DNA of 27,501 nucleotides. Origin: Chara braunii (lineage: Eukaryota; Streptophyta; Charophyceae; Charales; Characeae). The notes under the pieces were generated by a model. That model searched no databases and was not told the origin of the DNA. It saw only the letters and a program-made list of their open reading frames with translations. A program made the translations under genes and the position numbers. Below, in pieces: positions 19,610 through 27,501 of the stretch (positions within the stretch are counted from its first letter, which is position 1; every line of letters starts with the position of its first letter). The DNA lies in NCBI GenBank assembly GCA_003427395.1, contig BFEA01000045.1, forward strand, positions 3,659,703 to 3,687,203. Reading direction: 5' to 3'.

Positions 19610-20909
19610 TTGTGTGGAAACTCGTTTCTTCTACATAGGGTAACAATTTAGACACGTGAAAGACGGGATACGTTTTGAGGTGAGGGGGAATATCAATTCG
19701 ATAAGACAGTCCCTCCGCATCCCCAATTACTTTGAGAACTTCCCAGGGTCCAAAATAGATGGGCAGAAGTTTCTGAGACACATTTTCTTCCAATGAAAAC
19801 TCTTTGGACTTGACCCAGACTAGATCACCTTCCTTGAATGTTGAGGGTCGGCGATGCTTGTTAGCTTGTTCAATCATTTTGTCATGAGCTTTCTTTAAAT
19901 TGTTCTTTACTTTCTGAATGTCTTCTTGAAACAATACTGCATATTCCCGGGACCCTGGAGGTAACCTAAGGAACTGCTCCCGTGTTAACACATCAATGGG
20001 ACGCTTAGGTTTCCACCCCTTGTGCAGTGCATTAGGCGTACGCCCTGTAGAGGTATTAACACTACTATTGTATACACTTGCTATCTTGGGTAAGTTCTCA
20101 TCCCAATCAATCTGATCGGGTCTAACATACATGCACAAAAGTTGCTGGCACAAACGGTTCATCTGTTCACTTTGTCCATTCGTTTCAGGGTGTCACCCTC
20201 ACGACATGGTCAGTCGAGTACCGTATGCTTCCATAAGCTTTTTCCATGACATTCTTGTGAACCTGGCATCACGATCAGATACAATGGAGAGAGGAAAACC
20301 ATACTCAGTCACCCATCGCATCCGAAACTTTTGGATCACAAGTTCAGTTCTTGCTTCTGCGGGTGAGTGATTAAACATGGCATATTTAGAGAAACGATCC
20401 ACAACAACCATTACTTGACTATTGTCGTTCCGACTTTTGGTGAGGCTCATAAAATCAATTGAGATAGACTCACCTGGTTCGTTGGGAATCGGTAATGGTT
20501 TCAGAAGACCAAGTGGATTCTCGTGTGAAGGTTTGTTTCTCTGACACACCAGACATGTACGAACATAAGTTAGTACGTCTTCCTTCAATCCCTTCCACTC
20601 AAAGCGTTCTCTAACCTCAGCGTAGGTTTTCTTGAAACCAAAATGTCCTTCAGTGTCGTGACTTCCCCCAATCAATAAACTTTTGATTTCTTCCCAATGA
20701 GGAATACACAATCTTTGTTCAGTTTGGTCTAACAAAAAAAGCAAACCGTCGGTCACTCTATAGTTAGGAAGTAGAGATGGATCTTTCGCAAGGACATCCA
20801 TGATAGGTTTCCAAATAGGATCAGTAGCATATCCTTGATGAATTTTATCTTTCAGATCACTCCCAACGTCCAAGTAAGAGACAATGGTACCAAAGAAATC
20901 ACAACGTAT
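19599..20909 (-). pseudogene. Chromovirus integrase with two adjacent stops
   Basis: The zinc-binding module appears as GGSHDTEGHFGFKKT (His pair) and CLVCQRNK (Cys pair). The core carries SISIDFMS (first Asp), SIVSDRDARFT (second Asp) and HPETNGQSEQ (Glu), so the DDE triad is complete. Between the second Asp and the Glu the frame has TGA at 20201-20199 and again at 20195-20193, with no frame change. The C-terminal domain is clear: GDLVWVKSKEFSL, LLPIYFGPWEV and FHVSKLLPY, the GPY/F module. Integrase would insert the cDNA. A TGA at 20912-20910 separates it from RNase H in the same frame. Confidence 0.9.
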
Positions 20910-20912
20910 TCA

Positions 20913-22124
20913 CAACGCGTTTGCAACCATATTAGACTTCCCTTTGATAGTTTTTAACTCAAAATCAAAAGTATCAATGAATGCAGACCATCGTACTAAC
21001 TTATCAGAGAGCCTAGGCTGTGTCTTTATCCACTTCAGAGTAGACTGGTCTGAGTACACAGTGAAATGTCTCCCTAACAAGTAATGCTTTCATGTGTCCA
21101 ACACACAGACTAAAGCATACAATTCCCTTTCATAAGTGGAGTTGGCAACTTTTTCCGATGGCAATCGTGCAGACATTAACTCAATTGGTCTATAACCATC
21201 GTCGTTTTGTTGAAGGATTGCGCCAATTCCGTACTGACTTGCATCAGTAGTGACAATGAAGGGAAGTGATGGATCAACAATTTTCAGAACAGGATAGCGA
21301 GTCAAAGCATACTTTATCTTCTTAAAGGAAGACTCACAGTCTTTGTCCTACAACCAGATATTTCCTTTCTTCAACAATCTCCTCATTGGTGCGGCGATCA
21401 ATGAGAAGTTCCTGACGAACTTTCTATAATAACTTGCCAAACCAAGGAAAAATCGTAGTACAGTTACAGACTTAGGTCGTGGCCAATCTCGAACTGTTGA
21501 CATCTTCTTTTCTTCTGGTCTGAGGCCTTCTTCGTTCACTATATGTCCTAAGTATAAGACTACAGACTTAGCGAACTCGGACTTCTTTGGATTTATCTTG
21601 AAGTTTACCTCTCGCAACTTCTCTAATACTAGACGGAGATGTTTTTCGTGGTCCTCTAAGGTTTTACTATACACGAGAATATCATCAAGATAGACAATAA
21701 CGAACTGATCCAGCCATTCACGAAACAATTCATTTATTGATCGTTGGAACGTCGCAGGGGCATTTGTCAATTCGAAAGGCATTACCATGAACTCGTGATG
21801 GCCATACCTTGTCCGGAATGCAGTCTTATGTTGATCCGTACGTTCCACCTCAATCCGATGGTACCCTGACTTCAGATCAATCTTACTGAAATACTTACAA
21901 CCCCGCAGTTGATCAACTAAGTCGTCAATGTGAAGAAGCGGTTCGGCGTTCTTGACAGTGACGACATTCAACCCTCGATAGTCAATGCAAAGACGCAGTT
22001 CACCTTCCTTTTTCGGCACAAACAAGACAGGTCCACTATAGGGAGATGAGCTAGGGTGAATCCATCCCTTGTCAGTAAGGTCCTGCAGTTGTTTCTTCAG
22101 TTCCTTAAGTTCCCTGGGAGACAT
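20913..22124 (-). pseudogene. Chromovirus reverse transcriptase and RNase H
   Basis: From ATG 22124 the RT shows [43 protein letters not shown] (first catalytic Asp), [23 protein letters not shown] (YxDD) and [10 protein letters not shown], a complete polymerase. The frame meets TAG at 21350-21348 between RT and RNase H and continues unchanged with IVTTDASQYGIGAILQQ (first RNase H Asp kept), TYERELYALV (catalytic Glu), TGA at 21092-21090, then HFTVYSDQSTLKW (next Asp). Both TAG and the second TGA stand where a Trp codon (TGG) is usual in this family, so single G-to-A changes explain them. The ATG at 22124 is internal: the polyprotein continues upstream beyond a TGA at 22127-22125. Confidence 0.93.
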
Positions 22125-22580
22125 TCAATAGATAGGGCCCTTGGGAATCTTACTACCCGGAATAATCTCAATGGTGTGCTTAATAGCACATTTCGTGATT
22201 CCAGAAGGCTCAGTTTGCAGATCCTTAAACTCAGAGAAAAGTCTTTCAATAGTTGGAGGGCAAGAAGAAGAAGACTCACCTGCTTTCTTTACCAACACCA
22301 TCATAACTTCCTGTTCCAACTTTTTTTTTGAAACCATCGAACGGGAACCTGGATAACTCGTACAACAAACAAACAAACTAGAGTCAGAGCCAAACTTATG
22401 ATATAACTTGATTGGTTTCATTTCAGACTGTGCATCCTTAAGTTGCACAACCTTACCTTTAAAATCCCTGGATGACTCTCTTGATGAGCTAGGTAATGAC
22501 TTGCTAGCCTTACGTAGCTCATGGGCTCGAAAAGCAAAGAGTCTAAGGGCGAATTGTTGTTTGGAGATGTTGAAATCGCA
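22125..22580 (-). pseudogene. Chromovirus pol linker before RT
   Basis: The same frame as RT runs upstream from TGA 22127-22125 to about 22580. It includes TIERLFSEFKDLQTEPSG and HTIEIIPGSKIPKGPIY, which match the conserved lead-in to Ty3 RT. After the TGA the reading continues MSPREL, and the stop stands where the family usually has Arg, so CGA to TGA is the simplest change. Further upstream the protein is basic and Ser/Lys-rich (HELRKASKSLPSSSRESS). Similarity to a normal pol ends near 22580, where the oppositely oriented protease begins. Confidence 0.75.
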
Positions 22581-22600
22581 CGAACACGAGTAGGTGCGTT

Positions 22601-22852
22601 GTTGGACCCGAATCGACGAGGTCCTACATATTTGAGAAAGCAATCCGCAAGTTGCATCTTGGAATGAAGGTAAAAGACTTGTCTCGACCGATCACGTCTA
22701 TATTAGCAGACAAGAGTGTGATCACTGTCTCCCGGTATGTTGATCGAATTAAGTGTCAGTTTAAAACTAGGGAAGGAAAAAAGATTATGCATGAGTTATC
22801 CTTCCTAGTTGAAAATAATTTGCCTTTCGATCTCATTATGGGTATGGATTGA
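22601..22852 (+). pseudogene. Protease fragment in reverse orientation to pol
   Basis: The plus strand encodes STRSYIFEKAIRKLHLGMKV, then SILADKSVITVSRYVDRIKC, and ends HELSFLVENNLPFDLIMGMD before a TGA. The end fits the ILGMDW-type C-terminal motif of Ty3 retropepsins, and the preceding part fits the flap and strand order. At the expected D-S-G position the bases give a disturbed GPES in this frame, or D-P in another, so the catalytic motif is damaged. The TGA at 22853-22855 stands where a Trp is usual. In an intact element this would be coded on the same strand as pol, between gag and RT. Here it reads the other way, and only about 150 bp separate it from the primer site, so gag is lost. 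Confidence 0.75.
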
Positions 22853-23010
22853 CACGACGAAGTCAACCCCGACACCTACAACCGAGGAGCTGACGTGGAT
22901 GAGACTGGAATTGTGCTCACCAGGTGCTGACGTGGCATTGGTATCCCGACCACTTCTTTGTCGTCGTTCTGTACAGGTCGTCGTCGTCAGTCACATCATC
23001 GGAAGTACAG

Positions 23011-23021
23011 CTCCGATACCA
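23011..23021 (-). other. Primer-binding site, initiator-Met-like, one mismatch
   Basis: On the minus strand the sequence reads TGGTATCGGAG, one base from TGGTATCAGAG, the complement of the 3' end of plant initiator Met tRNA. It lies 3 nt inside the right LTR, which fixes the element direction as minus strand. Confidence 0.85.
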
Positions 23022-23024
23022 ATT

Positions 23025-23981
23025 TGCAATGAACCCAGATCGTGAAGACACTTGTCAACAATGCAAGCCCAGATAGATATCAACCTGCTGCTGATTGTCA
23101 ATAATCATAATCGTGTTCAGATAGAATGAGATGGGGAAACATACACAGACGAAACAGAGAGAGGGGATAATAGACTTAGAGGGGAGAAGTAAACAATGCC
23201 CACTCCTGCTTCGGGCTCCCTCCTCAGTTGCCACCTCAATAATCAGTAGTCCGAACACAAATCTGAAGTTCTATCTCAATGTGCCACGTGGCACGTCAAC
23301 TGTCATCATCAGCGAGCTGGAGCAATGTCGACATCGAAAGACCAGGTACGTATCTACAATCGCCCCACAGTCTTGATCTCCTTCCGAGTGACGATGAATC
23401 AGAACAGCAAGATCAGACACGTAGCCTGCCACATCAGCAAGAGTACATGTGGCAGCAGGCACGTCAGCGGCGGCGCATGGCAGCTGCCATGTCAGCATGC
23501 CCAGAAGACAATTGCCAGCCAGCCACCATGCCGAGCCAGCAGCACGTCGCCGTAGTTGCTCAAGTGCCAGCGTCCCAGCCAGTATCGCAGCGTCGTACTA
23601 ACGTCGAAGTCAACGCGTGAAGTCAACATTGACGCCAGACAGAATGTTCTCTCAGCCAGGTAGTCCAGGCTTATGTAGCGATAATGCGGGGTCTGGACCC
23701 CAGTTGCTGCTTCCCTAGGCCGTCGAGATCTCAAGACAAATGGCGGCCCAGATTTGCCTGAAACCGAACTCCCTGTGGTTTTGATGCTGTCCGGGTACCT
23801 GCGCACAACAAGTGAATGTATCCGACCAAGGGCCTTGGCGTGGTACCTTTGACAGTTGACTTAGACTTTTGACTTTCCGAAGCAGTGCGTGGTCACACTG
23901 CCCGACTCAGGCCGAGTTTGGCCTGAGTCGTCTGGGGTCCATTTCGAGGGCCCGGACTGCTGCAAAACACGGGTTACTGCA
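23025..23981 (-). repeat. Chromovirus 5' LTR (right copy)
   Basis: 957 bp, TGCA at both ends, aligned along its length with 18426-19350. It differs by scattered substitutions and short indels (for example 9 bp near 23388). Two of the three bZIP-type motifs differ from the left copy (ggcacgtcagc at 23458, gccatgtcagc at 23486). Several differences are CG in one LTR and TG or CA in the other. Confidence 0.93.
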
Positions 23982-23994
23982 TAGTTTCCACATT

Positions 23995-24070
23995 GACTGT
24001 ATGTTAATCAGTCAATCAATCTTCCAATCATGATTGATTGGAAGATTGATTGGCTGATGAACCTACAATC
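23995..24070 (+). repeat. Small hairpin in the foldback loop
   Basis: A 36-nt arm (23995-24030) pairs with 24035-24070 with about four mismatches around a tgat loop. The core is caatcaatcttccaatca. It lies directly right of the chromovirus insertion. Confidence 0.9.
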
Positions 24071-24140
24071 GATCTGGAAGCTAGGTCATTGATTGGAAAG
24101 ATTGATTGGCTGATGAACATATAGTCGATCTGGATGCTAC
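24029..24140 (+). repeat. Tandem duplication, 56-bp period
   Basis: Two units share gattgattggctgatgaac and cgatctgga(a/t)gct at an offset of 56 bp. They form part of the foldback loop. Confidence 0.85.
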
Positions 24141-24241
24141 TTGCAAGCCATGGAGCAGCTCACACCAATTCTCCTCGAGAGGAATTTCAGTCGAGATCAT
24201 CCACCTCACCATCAGATAAGTTTGATTGGAATCGCGAAATG
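24137..24241 (-). repeat. Foldback element, right arm
   Basis: Reverse complement of 18321-18424 with a few mismatches. It begins ctacttgcaagccatgg and ends near atcgcgaaat. Confidence 0.9.
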
Positions 24242-24617
24242 AATATTCCAATCAATCATTCTTCCATTCCATCTTGAGATCAATCACCCGCAGCGATTGT
24301 ACATTCGTCATCAGCCAGACAAAACTTCATCATGTACTGTTGCATACCGTAAAGGTGCAGACCAGAACGAGAACCGACCTCTCTCACAAAGTACAAGATA
24401 GCACATCAGATAGTTCTCATCATACTGCTAACACCCAATAGTCACCACAATGCCTTCCTGGCCACTATGCCTTCTTGGCGATACCCCTCTCCACCTGGGT
24501 CACCTGCTTGCCTTCGCCCTCCTCACTACACACTTCCCACGGCCGCTCACCCAGCAGACCACGTGCATGTACCGTATAGGCAGAAAACAAGCGCCAGATT
24601 AGCGCACCGTACCACAA
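24242..24617. other. Non-coding stretch, probably an element leader
   Basis: No gene is supported. It carries the second 72-bp dispersed block (24339-24410) and leads up to a primer-binding site on the minus strand, so at least the right part is likely leader of an LTR element whose body has been lost. Confidence 0.45.
24339..24410. repeat. Dispersed 72-bp block, copy 2
   Basis: Relative of 16283-16354, with aaaggtgcagaccagaac and gaaccgacctct conserved. Confidence 0.85.
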
Positions 24618-24628
24618 CTCTGATACCA
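24618..24628 (-). other. Primer-binding site, perfect initiator-Met match
   Basis: The minus strand reads TGGTATCAGAG, complementary to the 3' end of initiator Met tRNA. An LTR-type TGCA begins 3 nt to the right at 24632, the same spacing as at the chromovirus (23021/23025). Confidence 0.8.
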
Positions 24629-24631
24629 AAT

Positions 24632-25275
24632 TGCAAGGAAAATGAGCGATAGCGAACACCGAAAACCAAGCCGCATCACAACCAGCTAGTCAAACACCAG
24701 GTATGTCTCTCGCATCACTCACAACCTCGATCCCCCACTCACAGATGCTACGTGCACCAAAGGACCACCATGCGCCCCATCCAGCTCAGCGCAGCTCGGC
24801 TTATGGCTGCCTGCTCTCCCTGCTTGCCACTGACCGCATGGGCCTGGCCCGCGATTAGCGCAGCAGCGCTTGCACAGCATGTAGCCAGTGCCCGAATGCC
24901 AAATGCTGAGGCAGGCACTTTCCTAAATGGAAGTGGCCTGCCTGCTGCTTGCGGCCTGGCTGCACTGGGCCCCGGCCCAGAAGCTTCCGGTAGGCCCCGA
25001 GAGGCTGAGCCTCGGTCCAAACGAATCAGGCCCAGGGCCTGTGGCGGTTACTTGTGCCCAACTGCCCGCAGCCTGTGTTTAGTCCATGCTGCGTATCTGG
25101 CCCAGGGCCTGCCTCAGTTACATATGATAAAGGCAGCCTGGGCCTGGGCGCTTTCAACCAACTGGCGCTACTCAACTGCCTGAATTCCCCCAGTTGCGTG
25201 GTAGTCCAAAATAGGCCTCTTCGCCTAGGTCGGGCGGCCGACACTTCTGATAACAGGCCGAGTAGGGCTCACAGA
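24632..25275 (-). mobile_element. Partial or solo LTR of another minus-strand element
   Basis: It starts TGCAAGGAAAATGAGCGA next to a primer-binding site, and its first 70 bp resemble 26992-27060. The body is GC-rich with repeated gcctg and gggcc words (24890-25110) and contains no convincing protein. The right end is not defined; the GC-rich character stops near 25270. The internal region expected to the left is missing apart from a short leader. Confidence 0.55.
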
Positions 25276-25955
25276 GAATAAAAAGAAACATCATATTATT
25301 AAATTACTATGTTATAGGCTTATGGCACATATTGTCATATTTATAATATAAACCCACATACCTCTCCAGTTAAATCCTCCTCTCAGCCCGTCGCCTCCGC
25401 ATTTCCCGAACTTTGTGTCTAAAATTAGATGCGTGGCAACACCAAGTCCACGGATGCCTTTCCTACACGTGCTCCTTGCATTTCTTTTTCTTTCCCCCCC
25501 ACAAAATAAGCTCTTTCATTGTGCTGGGAATCGAGCACAAAATCCCTTCTGTCTAGGGACAGCGAAGGATGACAATGGAATTAAGGGAAATGAAATTTGG
25601 AAAGTTTGAAGGTTGAAAACTTCCTTTGACGTCCCTAAGGAAAATACACGTAACCTTTGCTCTCCGAGCTGGCAGAAGAAATGCCTGCTATGAGTTGTCT
25701 CTCCCCTGCGAAGTCCCAAAAACGGACTACTAAAATGGGAAAACAAACAGATTTTTGTTTGCCTTCTGTTCCATTTTCGTTGTTCCTGCCCTTTCTTTTA
25801 TCTCTAACCGGGTAGGTCCTACCCGTCTTCCCCCAAAACACAATGCACCCTGATAATGAATGTATACAAGCCATCTTTCCGATGTCGTACAGCGATAATG
25901 AGGGTGGGTTGTGTTGGGAGAAGACGGTAGCATTATTTTATCATCTGATCCCATC
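25276..25955. other. Stretch without identifiable gene
   Basis: Mostly AT-rich to neutral unique-looking DNA. Short open frames exist on both strands but none has a domain, a splice-supported exon or a biased composition that I would call. Confidence 0.5.
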
Positions 25956-26003
25956 TGGGTTCGAACTCGTCACCTCTTTACTAACAGTACTAACAGCTAC
26001 ACG
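25956..26003 (-). repeat. tRNA-like segment, possible SINE head
   Basis: Minus strand: GAGTTCGAACCCA (25968-25956) fits the internal B-box and T-arm of tRNAs, preceded by agaggtgac as in many plant tRNAs. Upstream on the same strand, tagctgttag (25999-25990) weakly resembles an A box, but the spacing is shorter than in a true tRNA and no cloverleaf closes. It may be the degenerate head of a tRNA-derived SINE. Confidence 0.3.
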
Positions 26004-26167
26004 TGTGTAGCATTCACCCACAGGGGCTGGGCGGGCTGGAGAAAAAGCAAACAAAATTTCCCTCGGTGGGACTTTCCCGCAGGATGAACAAGGAAGACCC
26101 GTCGGTGATGTCCCACTTACCCGGGGCCAAGTATAACTGGTAAGGAGGATTGGATATTAGGCCTGAT

Positions 26168-26520
26168 GTTGTGAGGAAGTGCAGGAAACCACGATTGATC
26201 TGCTTTTCTGCATTCTCTGGCAAAAACCAATCTAGACTCAGGCACTAAATCCAGTCCTCTTTGCTACGGTACTGGGGCCTTGCTCTCGGATCCATCATTA
26301 TGCCCATCGATCTTCGCTATCCATGGTCAGAAATGGGCAATCTCGGGGTGCAGTGCCACTACGTAGCAAAGTGGGTTGAATTAAGCGCCTGAATCTGGAC
26401 GTGTTTGTCACGAGGTGCAGAAATTCGCAATTGATCTGCTTTTCTGAATCTCCGCATAAAAGACGTCCCAATTCAGACGCTTGATCTAATCCTCTGTGCT
26501 AGTGCAAAAGCGCCATGGGG
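26168..26520 (+). repeat. Diverged duplication, about 236-bp offset
   Basis: attgatctgcttttctg lies at 26194 and 26430, each preceded by gaggaagtgcag or gaggtgcag and followed by (c/t)aatcc-tcct-tgcta words. This suggests an old tandem duplication of unknown origin. Confidence 0.7.
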
Positions 26521-26717
26521 GCCAAGTGCAGTCCCACTTGTCTGATTCCTCCCTAAAAATCCAAGCCATAGATTGCAAAGCCCAATGACCAGGAACACTG
26601 AAAATTCGGGCAAGCAGGGCCTTGCCCATGAGGCAGCGGCCTCTGGAATGCAGGAGGCGCCTTACCGTAGTGTATAGGAGGGGTAGGACAGCAAAAACTA
26701 CTTATAAACTAGGCAGC

Positions 26718-26803
26718 AGATCCGGATATCTGACGGACCAGTTTTATCTGGAATTTTCAATCCGGATGAAATTTCCGGATTAGTTCCGGATATTGAAATC
26801 CGG
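26718..26803 (+). repeat. Cluster of TCCGGA motifs
   Basis: Four TCCGGA copies and one related aatccgg lie within 86 bp, several as the self-complementary atccggat or as aatccgg facing ccggatt. They could form alternative small hairpins. Confidence 0.7.
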
Positions 26804-26991
26804 CCCTGCACGAAATGCTTTTTTTTAACCAAAAACAAGAAAAATCGAAAAAATCTGGAAAAAAAGTATGTTGTTCATATCAATGATACGAACAACTTTT
26901 GGCTTGAGGCCATCTTTGATATTTCAACAGATAAAACAGAAAAAGAAAATAATATTTAGATACGATATTATAAAATGAATTGATCATCCCC

Positions 26992-27501
26992 TGCAAGGAA
27001 TATGAGCGAGAGAGATATACAGAAAACCAAGTTGCAAAATCATGCAGAAGTCCAAATAGTCATGTACAAGCAGAGAGCTGAAATGCACCAAGATTCCATC
27101 CAAATAAGAGCAATACAATGAGCTCGTGAGCCAATGTTCAAGCCCTCAGCCCACACAACCGCAGTATTCAATGTCGCTCCTCTCTGTCTGGCGCCCAGCG
27201 CCCCGCCTACTCTACTTGCCTATCTAGCCTAACTACTCCTCCGCCAGCCATCTCTCCCAACTCTAGTATCTACCTCCTACTAGCGCCCAGCGCTGAAGAC
27301 TATGGCTATGGTTACTAGCGCCCAGCGCTGAAGACTACTGCTAGCGCTAAGCTACTCCCTTGCAGCGCTTCTCCTGAGTGATGCACTGAATCCTGAAGAC
27401 TACTCGTGCCTACTGCCCAACTACCTACCCGTGAAGTGCATGGGACTCCCTATGTACTACACGGCCTGCCTCCTGACTGCAGGCGAGGCAGTCCAGGAGG
27501 C
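26992..27501 (-). mobile_element. LTR-like segment running off the window
   Basis: It starts TGCAAGGAATATGAGCGA, like 24632, but no primer-binding site lies to the left, so it would be the outer (3') LTR of a minus-strand element extending beyond 27501. Inside, cagcgctgaagacta occurs twice (near 27289 and 27323), and 27240-27501 matches 16890-17110 in order. No protein is seen. Confidence 0.5.

Larger units (their letters stand above)
18426..23981 (-). mobile_element. Nested full-length Ty3 chromovirus, minus strand
   Basis: Two direct repeats, 18426-19350 and 23025-23981, begin and end with TGCA and act as 3' and 5' LTR respectively for the minus strand. The outer flanks show TAGT at 18422-18425 and TAGT at 23982-23985, a 4-bp target-site duplication. 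A primer-binding site lies inside the right LTR, and pol with a C-terminal chromodomain is read leftwards. LTR divergence is a few percent by eye over 350 bp, so the insertion is old but recognisable. Gag is absent, and the protease segment lies in reverse orientation. No clear polypurine tract is seen next to the left LTR. The element is dead, with six stops in pol. Confidence 0.93.

Noticed and set aside
22418-22657. Minus-strand frame reading antisense to the inverted protease
   Set aside because: Its upstream part is antisense to the protease and its downstream part is out of phase with the pol linker; no domain motif.
24752-25183. 143-codon plus-strand ORF rich in Ala, Pro and Cys
   Set aside because: It lies in a GC-rich LTR-like body with gcctg/gggcc repeats, and the opposite strand is equally open; composition reflects base bias.
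1-27501. CRISPR arrays, bacterial operons, rRNA genes
   Set aside because: No regularly spaced identical repeats with unique spacers, no Shine-Dalgarno-led gene clusters and no rRNA-like stretches were seen.

Overview
The window is repeat-dominated nuclear DNA, most likely from a land plant or streptophyte alga. The support is one Ty3-type chromovirus with an initiator-Met-like primer site, a second Ty3-type element of another lineage, plant-like splice signals and long non-coding tracts. The species cannot be named; a charophyte such as Chara is only a guess. No bacterial-style operon, CRISPR array, rRNA or intact tRNA was found. One assembly gap (10964-11658, all N) splits the window.

Layout. 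(1) 1-5910, + strand: a decayed Ty3-type element without its 5' LTR. In order it holds a 509-bp leader, gag remnants broken by two internal tandem duplications, a protease with a stop right after its active site, reverse transcriptase (YIDD kept), RNase H and integrase. It ends in a purine tract and a probable 3' LTR start at 5911. (2) 5911-10963: long non-coding, tandem-repeat-rich sequence, probably LTR plus leader. It includes a candidate spliced minus-strand gene start (8291-7853) and an unrecognised 176-residue ORF (10252-10782). (3) 11659-15830: after the gap the same leader reappears at exactly the base where the window starts, but it is joined to different DNA carrying two unrecognised ORFs (83 and 218 residues) and a poly(A) signal. 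(4) 15830-18320: no gene; microsatellite and dispersed repeat fragments. (5) 18321-24241: the clearest structure. A complete 5.56-kb minus-strand chromovirus (18426-23981) has two LTRs, an initiator-Met-like primer site, reverse transcriptase, RNase H, integrase and chromodomain, and a TAGT target duplication. It sits at the arm/loop border of an older inverted-repeat (foldback) element whose arms now lie 5.7 kb apart. Its pol keeps one frame for about 1,000 codons and is broken by six stop codons. Its gag is missing, and its protease lies in the opposite orientation to pol. (6) 24241-27501: fragments of further minus-strand LTR elements with the same TGCA ends, one with a perfect 11-nt initiator-Met primer site, plus a degenerate tRNA-like segment and small tandem repeats.

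How it fits together: the elements use the standard LTR-retrotransposon set (protease, reverse transcriptase/RNase H, integrase, with a chromodomain in the second). None is intact, so any mobility would need proteins supplied by relatives elsewhere. The least explained parts are the three unrecognised ORFs, the leader shared by two different cargoes, the candidate spliced minus-strand gene, and the inverted protease of the nested chromovirus.
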